DNA of 9,798 bases, taken from the NCBI GenBank assembly GCA_019241805.1, contig JAFAWL010000129.1, forward strand, positions 1-9,798, in the 5' to 3' direction. Numbering within the stretch: the stretch's first letter is position 1; the number at the start of each line of letters is the position of its first letter. A program made the position numbers and the translations under genes. A model generated the notes under the pieces. That model worked only from the letters and a program-made list of their open reading frames with translations. It made no database searches and was not told where the DNA came from. Positions 1 through 6,492 of the stretch are shown piece by piece. This DNA comes from Actinomycetota bacterium (GTDB taxonomy: Bacteria > Actinomycetota > Actinomycetes > Mycobacteriales > Jatrophihabitantaceae).

Positions 1-648
1 GATGTCACCGACCGCGGCCGAGGAGAACATCGTGTCGTACGTGTAGTGCGAGAAGTTCAGCGTGCCGTCGGTGCGGTAGGCATAGACGTGCTGGTCGTAG
101 GAGCTGAAGATGATGTCCGGCCGCCCGTCGCCGGTGATGTCGGCGACCGTCGGTGTGTCGAAGACGCCGCACATCGGGGCGGAACTCGCGCACTGGTCGC
201 GGAAGCTGACGATGATCTTGAACTGGCCGCTGATGTTGGAGATCGTCCGGACCCAGCCGTCCATCGTCCCGACGGTGATGTCGAGGTGGCCGTCGCCGTC
301 GAGGTCGACCAGCGCCGGCGAGGACTGGATGGCCCCGCCGCCGACCTGGAAGTCGAGGAAGAGCTGGCCGTTGGTGTGCCAGCCGTAGATGTGGCCGTTC
401 ATGGCGCCCGCGATGATGTCGGGTTGCCCGTCACCGTCGACGTCGCCCACGGCCGCGGCCGAGAACGCCTCGTCCGGTCCGTGAATCGGAAGTACGCCTC
501 CGGTGGGCGCGACCAGCCCGAACTTGTAGGTCAACGGGATGCTCGGTGTCGCGGCGTGTGCCGCCGCCGGCGGCCGCACGATCTGAACAGCGAGAAGAGT
601 CGCGGCTACCAATACGGGCGAGAGAGCTACGCTGAGTAACTTACGCAA
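1..648 (-). CDS. Secreted FG-GAP/VCBS-repeat beta-propeller protein (N-terminal part, C-terminus off the window)
   Basis: The reading frame is open from a TTG start to the window edge (216 codons, no stop). Residues 1-32 form a Sec-type signal peptide: MRK, a hydrophobic stretch from about residue 4 to 24, and a likely cut after AHA (30-32). The mature part carries FG-GAP/VCBS repeats with calcium-loop motifs DVDGDGQPD (69-77), DLDGDGHLD (115-123) and DITGDGRPD (170-178); a fourth begins at residue 214 as the window ends. Each is followed by an aromatic-rich beta strand such as HIYGW or HVYAY, so the spacing of about 45-55 residues fits propeller blades. Two Cys (153 and 160) sit in one inter-blade loop and could pair. 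Such domains bind calcium and often ligands or glycans outside the cell; no enzymatic motif is visible. The TTG start is preferred because it has a good ribosome binding site and gives a complete signal peptide. It lies downstream of the methyltransferase operon on the same strand, 169 bases away, probably as a separate unit. The glycan link is inference. Confidence 0.88.
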   Translation of the reverse strand, partial: MRKLLSVALSPVLVAATLLAVQIVRPPAAAHAATPSIPLTYKFGLVAPTGGVLPIHGPDEAFSAAAVGDVDGDGQPDIIAGAMNGHIYGWHTNGQLFLDFQVGGGAIQSSPALVDLDGDGHLDITVGTMDGWVRTISNISGQFKIIVSFRDQCASSAPMCGVFDTPTVADITGDGRPDIIFSSYDQHVYAYRTDGTLNFSHYTYDTMFSSAAVGDI

Positions 649-805
649 GGCGGGAGCTCCTTGAGTCGGTTCGATCGATCAATTCCGCCAAGGTCCCGCA
701 GCTGTTCGGATGATGAGTCACCCGTCAGACGCTCGGCATGCGCTGGATAGGTTACGCGACTTTTTCCAAAAGCGCCGGTCGACGCCGAGGGCGCAGCGAC
801 ATTTC
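649..805 (-). promoter_or_regulatory. Intergenic region upstream of the FG-GAP gene; possible promoter
   Basis: This gap holds no convincing gene. It is less GC-rich than its surroundings, with a run of T then A bases at 763-772 and the hexamer TTGGAA on the minus strand there, followed by a TAACCTATCC stretch that could hold a -10 element. The spacing is not a clean sigma-70 match, so no exact promoter is called. An 8-base palindrome TCGATCGA lies at 671-678, just upstream of the ribosome binding site. A promoter is likely because a hairpin terminator candidate closes the preceding operon. Confidence 0.3.
657..662 (-). promoter_or_regulatory. Ribosome binding site of the FG-GAP gene
   Basis: On the minus strand AAGGAG stands 8 bases before the TTG at 648-646. 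It supports this non-ATG start, which in turn completes the signal peptide. No other start in that frame has both properties. Confidence 0.7.
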
Positions 806-836
806 CGCGCCGTCGGGCTAGTCGTCCGACGGCGCG
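806..836 (-). terminator. Perfect 11-bp hairpin overlapping the methyltransferase stop codon
   Basis: Bases 806-816 pair perfectly with 826-836 (arms CGCGCCGTCGG and CCGACGGCGCG), with a 9-base loop at 817-825. The methyltransferase TAG stop (820-818) is in the loop, and one arm encodes its last residues (APSD). In the direction of transcription the hairpin is followed by GAAATGTCGC, without a U run, so this would be a U-poor terminator of the kind often seen in high-GC bacteria, or an mRNA 3'-end stabiliser. The pairing is seen directly; the role is inferred. Confidence 0.5.
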
Positions 837-2158
837 CTCTCGAGCGCTGCGGCCAACGGCGCGGTCGTCGCGATCACCGCGTACTCCTGGGAACCGAACA
901 GGACCTCGTTCAGCCGCCCGAACGCCGCATTGACCTGCTCGATGACACCGGCCAACGCCGGATTCGGCTCCGGAACCGCCACCGCAGGCAGGTGATACGC
1001 CTGAGCCGGTGAATAGAAGTTCAGCCTGACGTCGCGGAATCCGGCGGTCTCACACAGGAAGGCGAACAGTGCCGGATGTAGCGGCCAAACGTGCGTGGGA
1101 TCGAGGATGTAGGAGTTGCCCAGGACGATCAGGGATGCCGGATTGGGCGTCTCGGCCACGAACACACCACCGGGCTCGAGCTTGCGGCTCGACAGCTCGA
1201 TCATCTCGATGAGATCGTCGAGGTCGAGGTGCTCGGCAACGTGTGTCGAGATGATCGAACCCAGGCTGTGATCCGGCACGCTGCGCAGGTAATCGCCCAC
1301 GAACGACTGGTGAATCGTCAGTCCCCGCGCCCGCCCCTCGGCCACCATGCCGGGGTCGGGCTCGACGCCGATGACGTCAGCACCTTTGGCCGCGAGTCTC
1401 TCGAGTAGTTCGCCGCGACCGCAGCCGATGTCGACGATGGGCTGATGTTCCAGGAGCAACGTCGCGTAGCGCTCTTCCAAGTTGCGCAGGATGTCCTCGG
1501 GGTCGCCCCGGAAGCGGCGCTCGAAACCCACGTAGTTGAACAGTGTCGATCGGGGTGTGACGCCGGCGTCGGCGGTGTCCGACCGTGGTGCGGTTTCGGC
1601 CGACACCACGACTTGGCCGGGGGCGACCGAGGCGGTCCCGCGGTGCAGTTGCTCCAGATGGGCGTCGACGTTGCGCAGCCGACGTTCCAGCCCGTTCACG
1701 GCCTCGCGTAGTTCCGCGAAACGGGCACCGGCGCCGGCCAGGCCGGTCGCCGGCGCGAAGGCCATCCCGAGCTCCTGGACTGTGGCCAAGAGCGTTCGGA
1801 ACTCCGATTTGAGCAGCTCGAGGTTGACGCGGTTCGCCTCCACGTTGGTCGCGACGGTGCGCTTCTCGAGCTCGATGGAGGCGGTGATCGGGCCCAACCG
1901 GGTCTGCAGACGCTCGGCCTGGTCGACGGCGACTTGCAGGCGGGTGGTCAGTTCGGTCAGTTGAGCGTCGATCCCGAGCACTCGTCGCAGGACCGATCGG
2001 GTCCGGTCGATCCCCACCCGCCGAACCCGGCGACCCAGGTGCCGGATCCGGTCGACCGATGCTCGGGGGTCTCGGCTCCGGGAAAAGTTCGGGCCGTCGG
2101 GTACCGGTAGTTGCGCCGTCGACGACTCGCTCAGTTCCGGCGGCAGGGGCGCGATCAT
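818..2158 (-). CDS. SAM-dependent methyltransferase with N-terminal coiled-coil region (polysaccharide modification)
   Basis: 446 residues. The C-terminal half is a class I Rossmann methyltransferase: SAM motif I VDIGCGRGE at 242-250, acidic post-I strand VIGVEPD at 262-268, the HVAEHLDLDDL segment near 306-316, and the strand GGVFVAETPNP at 330-340. The DPTHVWPLHP segment (353-362) is typical of methyltransferases in O-antigen and other polysaccharide clusters, including the methyltransferase domain of the WbdD type. The first ~200 residues are different: a basic stretch RRVRRV (43-48) and RSVLRRV, then long helices rich in Leu, Gln, Glu and Arg (about 60-130 and 145-172) that look like coiled coil, then a Pro/Thr/Ser-rich linker to about 203. 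The likely role is methylation of a sugar or sugar phosphate on the nascent glycan, with the helical part giving oligomerisation or membrane/partner contact. ATG start at 2158, 13 bases after the upstream gene's stop. No kinase domain is present. The acceptor is unknown. Confidence 0.85.
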   Translation of the reverse strand: MIAPLPPELSESSTAQLPVPDGPNFSRSRDPRASVDRIRHLGRRVRRVGIDRTRSVLRRVLGIDAQLTELTTRLQVAVDQAERLQTRLGPITASIELEKRTVATNVEANRVNLELLKSEFRTLLATVQELGMAFAPATGLAGAGARFAELREAVNGLERRLRNVDAHLEQLHRGTASVAPGQVVVSAETAPRSDTADAGVTPRSTLFNYVGFERRFRGDPEDILRNLEERYATLLLEHQPIVDIGCGRGELLERLAAKGADVIGVEPDPGMVAEGRARGLTIHQSFVGDYLRSVPDHSLGSIISTHVAEHLDLDDLIEMIELSSRKLEPGGVFVAETPNPASLIVLGNSYILDPTHVWPLHPALFAFLCETAGFRDVRLNFYSPAQAYHLPAVAVPEPNPALAGVIEQVNAAFGRLNEVLFGSQEYAVIATTAPLAAALESAPSDD

Positions 2159-2171
2159 GCGCGTGAGCTTC

Positions 2172-3059
2172 TCATCCGGAGCCGGGCCGGGCCGTGAAGG
2201 CGTTGATCATCTCGGCGATTCGCCAGCGAGTCTGACAAATAGGAGGAGTGCGCAGTTCGTCGAGAAGGGTGCCCGTGGCCGCGACCGCGGACGTCCGGTC
2301 GCACAGACCGAGCGCGACCAACACCCGTCGCACGGCCGTGGGCAGGTCGTGCTGCTGCTCGACCAGGCGCCGCCCGGCCCACCCGATGGCGCTGGCTCGT
2401 CGTTCATCGCTCGCGAGCTCGAGGGCGGCTCGCACGGCGGCTTCCGGATCGTCGCGGAGCACCACGTGCTGGTCGGCGGTGGCGCCGATGGCCTGCGCGG
2501 TGCCCGGGTCGGTCACGGTAGGCGTGGCCCAGCTGAGGCAGTCCAGTACGTTGTCGCGGTCGGCGACGACGGCCGAGGCGACCGCGATGGCGGTGGTGCG
2601 CAGTTGGTCCGGGATATCGACCGCCGGCCGTCGATCGCCGGCAAACCATCGGATATGCGGCCCCCGCGCGATACCGACCAGCTGTGGCGGGAGGCCGCGG
2701 GCCTCACGCAACCGTCGGCGAGAGACGGGCAACATGGTTCGCGCGGTCGCGAGTACCGGTTCGGGCGCCACGAACATCGCCTCCGGCTCGGCCCGCAGCA
2801 CTTTGCGATCGTCGGTGAGCACGACAGTGGCCGCACGCACGATCGGTAGGTCGAGCTGGCCGATTTCGCTGACCCAGGCGCCGTAGCGTGATGCGTGGCC
2901 CGGTTGCTCGTGGTCGTTCCACCAGATCGCCCGGTCGGTCTCGTCGGCCGGACCGGCGAAGTCGACGTGGGACCCGATGCCCATGAGCAGCCGGCGCAAG
3001 CCTTCGGGCGGCTCGGGCCCGATGAGAAGTTTCAGTCGGGGAAGGCCGGTCGCGCTCAC
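2172..3059 (-). CDS. Glycosyltransferase-like protein, degenerate GT-B fold (function unknown)
   Basis: 295 residues from a GTG whose last bases overlap the TGA of the upstream glycosyltransferase (GTGA overlap), which implies translational coupling. The frame stays open far upstream, but that part is the shadow of the upstream gene. The C-terminal half recalls the donor-binding half of GT4 enzymes: DNVLDCLSWATPTVTDPG (169-186), then DDPEAAVRAALELASDERR and a helix GWAGRRLVEQQHD (226-238). However, no E-x7-E motif, no basic donor-site Arg/Lys pair after a beta strand, and no N-terminal glycine loop could be found. The middle (residues 75-140) is rich in Arg and Pro and matches nothing I recognise. 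It may be a catalytically dead partner of the coupled glycosyltransferase, a divergent active enzyme, or a scaffold. No signal peptide or membrane segment is evident. The gene is followed 13 bases later by the methyltransferase, so the three are very probably one transcript. Confidence 0.7.
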   Translation of the reverse strand: MSATGLPRLKLLIGPEPPEGLRRLLMGIGSHVDFAGPADETDRAIWWNDHEQPGHASRYGAWVSEIGQLDLPIVRAATVVLTDDRKVLRAEPEAMFVAPEPVLATARTMLPVSRRRLREARGLPPQLVGIARGPHIRWFAGDRRPAVDIPDQLRTTAIAVASAVVADRDNVLDCLSWATPTVTDPGTAQAIGATADQHVVLRDDPEAAVRAALELASDERRASAIGWAGRRLVEQQHDLPTAVRRVLVALGLCDRTSAVAATGTLLDELRTPPICQTRWRIAEMINAFTARPGSG

Positions 3060-4075
3060 GCCGACGTCAGCCGCTCGACGACGGTCGCCCAACTCAGGTC
3101 CGCCACCCGCCGCCGGGCTTCGGCGCCCATTTCCCGGGCCTTGGCCGGATCGGCGGCCAACCGGTCGAATGCGCGCCCGAGCTCGCGGGGGGAGCCGTCG
3201 GTGACGAAGCCGGTCACGCCGTCCTCGACCCACTCCAGGACTCCGCCGGAGTCGATCGCAGTGATCACTGGTTTGCCGGCCAGGAAGGCCTGGACGGTGA
3301 CATAGCCGTAGTCCTCGTCCGCCGGCGCGTACAAAACACCCAAGCAGCGCGCGAACAGATCGATCAGTTCCTCGTCGCGAACGAACCCCGGCAGCGCGAC
3401 GCGGTCGGCCAGCCCGAGCTGCTCGGTGCGCGCGCGCAGCTCGTCCAGCAGCACTCCCCGCCCGACCGACACCGCCCGCACGCCCGACGTCTCGTGCGCC
3501 ATCGCCTCGACGATCAGGCCGGGGCGCTTGTTGGCGTCGAACCGGTTGACCGCCAGGATGAAGTCCTCGGCCTCGCCGGGGTGCAGCTGACCGGCCAGCG
3601 GCGGCGGGTGGTACAGGGTGGTCGACTTCAGACCGTTGTAGCGAGCGAGTCGATCGGCGACGACGTCCGAGGTCGTGAAGATCTCGCGGGCCTCTGACAG
3701 CGCGATGTTGTCCCATTCGACGAGCTGGCGCTGCTCTTCCAGAGACACGTCGTCGAGGCCGAAATCCGACCAGTCTGCGCGGGAGTCAGCCCCGTCGTAG
3801 GCCGAGCGTTGCTGGTGCAGCAGCCAAACGACCTTATTCGGATGCCGGACGAAGTAGGACGGAAAGTTGGTGGCGATGACGAGGTCCGCGTCGACCGGGA
3901 TCATGCGCCAGGCGAGTGGCGAGTCGAAGATCCGGCCCTTTTCCCACGCGACCGGCAGCCGGACCAGCTCGGCGCGATGCCCGGCGGCCTCGAGCGCCGC
4001 GACGAGGTTGTCCTGGTGCAGCTCCGCCCCGCCCCGCATATACAGCTTCTGGGCTCCGCAGACGGCGATATCCAC
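3056..4075 (-). CDS. GT4-type glycosyltransferase
   Basis: Retaining GT-B glycosyltransferase, 339 residues from the GTG at 4075. The fold begins directly at the start: strand MDIAVCG, then a glycine loop with RGGAELH (14-20) that fits the acceptor-side loop of GT4 enzymes. The C-terminal half has FILAVNRFDANKRPGLIVEAM (the KR donor-site element, residues 183-184), VALPGFVRDEELIDLFARC, and the signature region EDYGYVTVQAFLAGKPVIT near 254-272 followed by DSGGVLEWVEDGVTGF. The usual second Glu of E-x7-E is Gln here (Q262, codon CAG at 3292-3290). It would transfer a sugar from a nucleotide donor to a lipid-linked glycan at the inner membrane face; the sugar cannot be told. An in-frame GTG at 4120 would add 15 residues not expected in the fold. 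The 4075 start has AGGA 8 bases upstream and is preferred. First gene of the minus-strand operon. Confidence 0.85.
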   Translation of the reverse strand: MDIAVCGAQKLYMRGGAELHQDNLVAALEAAGHRAELVRLPVAWEKGRIFDSPLAWRMIPVDADLVIATNFPSYFVRHPNKVVWLLHQQRSAYDGADSRADWSDFGLDDVSLEEQRQLVEWDNIALSEAREIFTTSDVVADRLARYNGLKSTTLYHPPPLAGQLHPGEAEDFILAVNRFDANKRPGLIVEAMAHETSGVRAVSVGRGVLLDELRARTEQLGLADRVALPGFVRDEELIDLFARCLGVLYAPADEDYGYVTVQAFLAGKPVITAIDSGGVLEWVEDGVTGFVTDGSPRELGRAFDRLAADPAKAREMGAEARRRVADLSWATVVERLTSA

Positions 4076-4280
4076 GTGTCGAGTCCTGCCCTCCGTCGAT
4101 TTGGCCGATGATAGCGACACCCCGGGCCGCCCCTTCCACGTGACGGGCCCGAGCTCACGACTCGGTTACTATCGTTGAGTCCGACCGCCGGCGCTGCGGT
4201 GCGCTTCACGGCTGGGCTCGGGATGCTCGGCCGACCAGGAGCGCGAGCCGGGCTCGGGCGGTGACGATGACCACACGGCG
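4076..4280. promoter_or_regulatory. Divergent intergenic region between the glycosyltransferase operon and the exporter operon
   Basis: About 205 bases separate two divergent transcripts, so promoters for both are expected here. The least GC-rich stretch is at 4166-4179 and contains TACTAT (4167-4172, plus strand) and GATAGT (minus strand, complement of 4168-4173), both -10-like, but neither has a convincing -35 at the right distance. Closer to the permease are a 9-base direct repeat GGGCTCGGG (4214-4222 and 4250-4258), an 8-base palindrome TCGGCCGA (4227-4234) and a short inverted repeat CGAGCCGGGCTCG (4244-4256). No gene is supported in the gap apart from the alternative 15-codon extension of the glycosyltransferase. 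Confidence 0.35.
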
Positions 4281-5276
4281 ATGGGATCAGCGAACTTCAT
4301 GGTCAGCCAGCTGTCGACGCAAGACGAGTCTCACTCGTCCGTCGGCTCGCTGTTCGCGCGCGGGCACGCCGAGATGCCGGTCGATCAGCTGCCGCTCGAG
4401 CGAGTCGCGGCTCAACCGACCTTCTTCCGCGGTTTCGGCCCGACGGTGCGCGACATCTGGGCCCATCGCGAGCTGCTGGGCCAGCTCGTCCGGAAAGAGC
4501 TGAAGGTCAAGTACAAGGACTCGGTTCTCGGCTTCCTCTGGACGTTGTTGCGGCCCCTTCTCTACCTGTTCGTCTACTCGATCGCCATCGGCGTCTTCCT
4601 CGGCAGTAGCCGAACCATTCCGGACTTCGGGATTTATCTGTTCACGGGCTTGCTGGCCTGGAACTTGTTCACCGACATCATCGGCGGCTGCGCCGGATGC
4701 ATCGTCGGCAACGCCGGCCTGATCAAGAAGGTGTACTTCCCGCGGGAGCTGTTCCCGGTTTCGGTGGTAGGCGCGGCGCTGGTCAACTTCGTGCTGCAGA
4801 TCGTCGTGCTGATCATCGGCTACAGCATCACCTGGAAGTGGCCGCACGCCGACAATCTCGGACTGGTGCCGCTTGCCCTGGCCGTGCTGGTGGTTTTTGC
4901 TCTCGCGCTCGGACTGGTCCTGGCCGCCTCGAACGTGTTCCTGCGCGACGTCGAGTACCTCGTCGACGTCGGGCTGTTGCTCTGGTTCTGGATGACGCCG
5001 ATCGTGTACGACTGGACGAAGGTGCACGACAAGCTCACCGGCCATCACCTGAACTGGCTGTTCGATATCTACCTGGCCAACCCCATGTGCGACGTGGTGT
5101 TGGCGATGCAGCGGGCGCTGTGGCCCGGCGGTCTGACCGCGCGGGGCCGGGCATTCTTCTACAGCGGCGACCTGTACGGCCGGCTGGGAATCATCCTCGG
5201 TATCTCACTCGTCTTGTTGTGGTTGGCCCAGCGACTGTTTGCCCGAGCGCAGGGCAACTTCGCGCAGGAGCTGTGA
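4281..5276 (+). CDS. wzm: ABC-2 type polysaccharide exporter permease (Wzm-like)
   Basis: 331 residues. A cytoplasmic N-terminal region (1-~85) ends in the family hallmark: the amphipathic helix DIWAHRELLGQLVRKELKVK (58-77) followed by YKDSVLGFLWTLLRPLLY, as in Wzm/TagG permeases. Six hydrophobic segments follow at about 86-108, 117-135, 155-180, 193-215, 226-243 and 303-319. A long polar stretch between the fifth and sixth (about 245-300) should lie outside. The cytoplasmic C-terminus ARAQGNFAQEL matches the usual ending of this family in actinomycetes. With the ATPase one base downstream it forms the exporter that moves a lipid-linked polysaccharide from the inner to the outer face of the membrane. 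The start is uncertain: neither the ATG at 4281 nor the in-frame ATG at 4299 has a strong ribosome binding site. The conserved part begins only around residue 50, so this does not affect the call. First gene of the plus-strand export operon. Confidence 0.92.
   Translation: MGSANFMVSQLSTQDESHSSVGSLFARGHAEMPVDQLPLERVAAQPTFFRGFGPTVRDIWAHRELLGQLVRKELKVKYKDSVLGFLWTLLRPLLYLFVYSIAIGVFLGSSRTIPDFGIYLFTGLLAWNLFTDIIGGCAGCIVGNAGLIKKVYFPRELFPVSVVGAALVNFVLQIVVLIIGYSITWKWPHADNLGLVPLALAVLVVFALALGLVLAASNVFLRDVEYLVDVGLLLWFWMTPIVYDWTKVHDKLTGHHLNWLFDIYLANPMCDVVLAMQRALWPGGLTARGRAFFYSGDLYGRLGIILGISLVLLWLAQRLFARAQGNFAQEL
5266..5270 (+). promoter_or_regulatory. Ribosome binding site of the exporter ATPase gene, inside the permease gene
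   Basis: AGGAG ends 7 bases before the ATG at 5278 and lies within the last codons of the permease. It fixes the ATPase start at 5278 rather than at the upstream in-frame start at 5239, which would add 13 residues encoded inside the permease gene. Confidence 0.75.
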
Positions 5277-5277
5277 G

Positions 5278-6486
5278 ATGAGCGCCGGTGGCGCCCCGAC
5301 GGTCATCCGGGTCAACGACGTCAGCAAGACGTTCCGGATCCGTAAGGACAAGTCGCTCAAGGAGCGGGCGGTCAATTTCCGTCGATCCAAGTTGCACGAA
5401 CAGAACTTCGTCGCGCTCGATCACGTGTCCTGTGAAATTCATGCCGGCGAGACGGTGGGATTGATCGGCGCCAACGGGTCCGGCAAGAGCACCCTGCTCA
5501 AGATCATCGGAGGAATTCTCTCGCCGAGCGAAGGGTACGTCGAACGTCGGGGGCGACTGGCCGCCCTCCTCGAACTCGGGGCTGGTTTTCACGGTGATCT
5601 GACCGGTCGGGAGAACGTCTATCTCAACGCGTCCATTCTCGGGCTGACGCGCACCCAGATCGACCGCTACTTCGACGCCATCGTCGACTTTTCCGGTATC
5701 GAGCAGTTCATCGACACGCAGGTGAAGTTCTACTCCAGCGGCATGTACGTGCGCCTGGCCTTCGCGGTGGCCGTGCACGTCGATCCCGAGGTGCTGCTCA
5801 TCGACGAGGTACTGGCCGTCGGCGACGAACCCTTCCAGCGCAAGTGCATGGAGCGAATCCGTCGATTCCAGCTCGAGGGTCGCACGATCGTGCTCGTCAC
5901 GCACGGCCTTGATGCGGTCCGGCAACTGTGCGATCGGGCCATCATGTTGGAACACGGGAAAGTGATCGTCGACGGCGGCCCGGTCGCCGCGATTCGTGAG
6001 TTCCGCGACCGCTACCTGGAGGCGTCGGAAACCACTACCGACTTGCCGCCGGAGGCGCTCGGCACGCTGTCGGTGACGATCGACGACGTGCGTCTGCTGA
6101 CCGCCCAAGGCGCCCGAGCTGATGCCATCGCGCCGAACACCCCGATCGTGCTCGAGATGGATTTGACGAGCGGCCAGGCGTTGGACGAATGGACAGTCGG
6201 GATCGCGGTCGAGAACCACAGCGACGAGCTGCTGTTCGGAACGACCAACAAATACCTCGGCGTGGAGCTTCCGCCGCTGCGCGAGGGCAAGGCGAGAGTT
6301 CGATTCAGCTTCCCCGACACACCGTTCCCCGAGGGCCACTACTACTGGACGGTCGCGGTGGCCGACGGCCAGTTGCGGGAAGTGTTCCACCGCCTCAACC
6401 GGGTTGCTCACCTGCGGGTATCGAGTGCGACGCCGCAGGACGGGGTCGTCCGGCTCACACCTGAGATCGGGGTTACGGAGCTGTGA
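5278..6486 (+). CDS. wzt: ABC exporter ATPase with C-terminal carbohydrate-recognition-like domain (Wzt-like)
   Basis: 402 residues. The nucleotide-binding domain covers about 8-245: Walker A GANGSGKST (64-72), the subfamily's LELGAGFHGDLTGRENVYL segment (98-116), signature YSSGM (152-156) in place of LSGGQ as in Wzt and TagH proteins, Walker B VLLIDE (172-177, catalytic E177), D-loop VGD (181-183) and switch His (H209). After a linker (about 246-262) comes a beta-rich domain of about 140 residues with the layout of Wzt C-terminal domains: alternating short strands, PNTPIVLEMDLTSGQ (286-300), TVGIAVENHSDELLFGTTNK (306-325), and FPEGHYYWTVAVAD (350-363). In the O8/O9a O-antigen systems this domain binds the modified chain end before export. 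Galactan-export ATPases of mycobacteria are, as I recall, shorter and lack it. The protein works with the permease encoded one base upstream. Its stop lies inside a hairpin shared with the convergent acetyltransferase gene. Confidence 0.92.
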   Translation: MSAGGAPTVIRVNDVSKTFRIRKDKSLKERAVNFRRSKLHEQNFVALDHVSCEIHAGETVGLIGANGSGKSTLLKIIGGILSPSEGYVERRGRLAALLELGAGFHGDLTGRENVYLNASILGLTRTQIDRYFDAIVDFSGIEQFIDTQVKFYSSGMYVRLAFAVAVHVDPEVLLIDEVLAVGDEPFQRKCMERIRRFQLEGRTIVLVTHGLDAVRQLCDRAIMLEHGKVIVDGGPVAAIREFRDRYLEASETTTDLPPEALGTLSVTIDDVRLLTAQGARADAIAPNTPIVLEMDLTSGQALDEWTVGIAVENHSDELLFGTTNKYLGVELPPLREGKARVRFSFPDTPFPEGHYYWTVAVADGQLREVFHRLNRVAHLRVSSATPQDGVVRLTPEIGVTEL

Positions 6487-6492
6487 CCCCGG
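6467..6492. terminator. Candidate bidirectional terminator at the convergent ATPase/acetyltransferase junction
   Basis: Bases 6467-6476 (TCGGGGTTAC) can pair with 6483-6492 (GTGACCCCGG) around a 6-base loop. In plus-strand RNA two of the ten pairs are G-U wobbles; in minus-strand RNA the same two positions become A-C mismatches. The stem contains the ATPase TGA (6484-6486) and the acetyltransferase TAA (6475-6473). No T run follows on either side. The position at a tail-to-tail junction favours a shared terminator, but the motif is short for such GC-rich DNA. Confidence 0.35.

Noticed and set aside
69..630. Repeated similar DNA within the FG-GAP gene as a possible repeat array
   Set aside because: The likeness is explained by the coding of calcium-loop blades and is not conserved at the DNA level between units.
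46..639. Plus-strand open frame opposite the FG-GAP gene
   Set aside because: Its Val/Asp/Arg-rich periodic translation is the complement of the calcium-loop repeats. The minus strand gives a signal peptide and real motifs.
3060..3716. Upstream extension of the glycosyltransferase-like gene to 3716
   Set aside because: The extension lies wholly inside the GT4 gene, reads as Arg-rich low-complexity sequence, and a GTG in a 4-base overlap at 3059 is the better start.
4076..4120. GTG at 4120 as start of the minus-strand GT4 gene
   Set aside because: It is possible, but the 15 added residues precede the first strand of the fold and its purine-rich stretch is poorly spaced. The GTG at 4075 has AGGA 8 bases upstream. 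Kept as an alternative only.
4287..5048. Minus-strand open frame opposite the permease
   Set aside because: The translation is highly charged and low in complexity (many Gln, Glu, Asp and Arg), as expected from reading a membrane-protein gene backwards.
5191..6411. Long minus-strand open frame (406 codons) opposite the exporter ATPase
   Set aside because: It is the antisense shadow of a gene with clear ABC motifs. Its translation is rich in Asp, Arg, Val and His without any domain, and long antisense frames are expected in GC-rich DNA.
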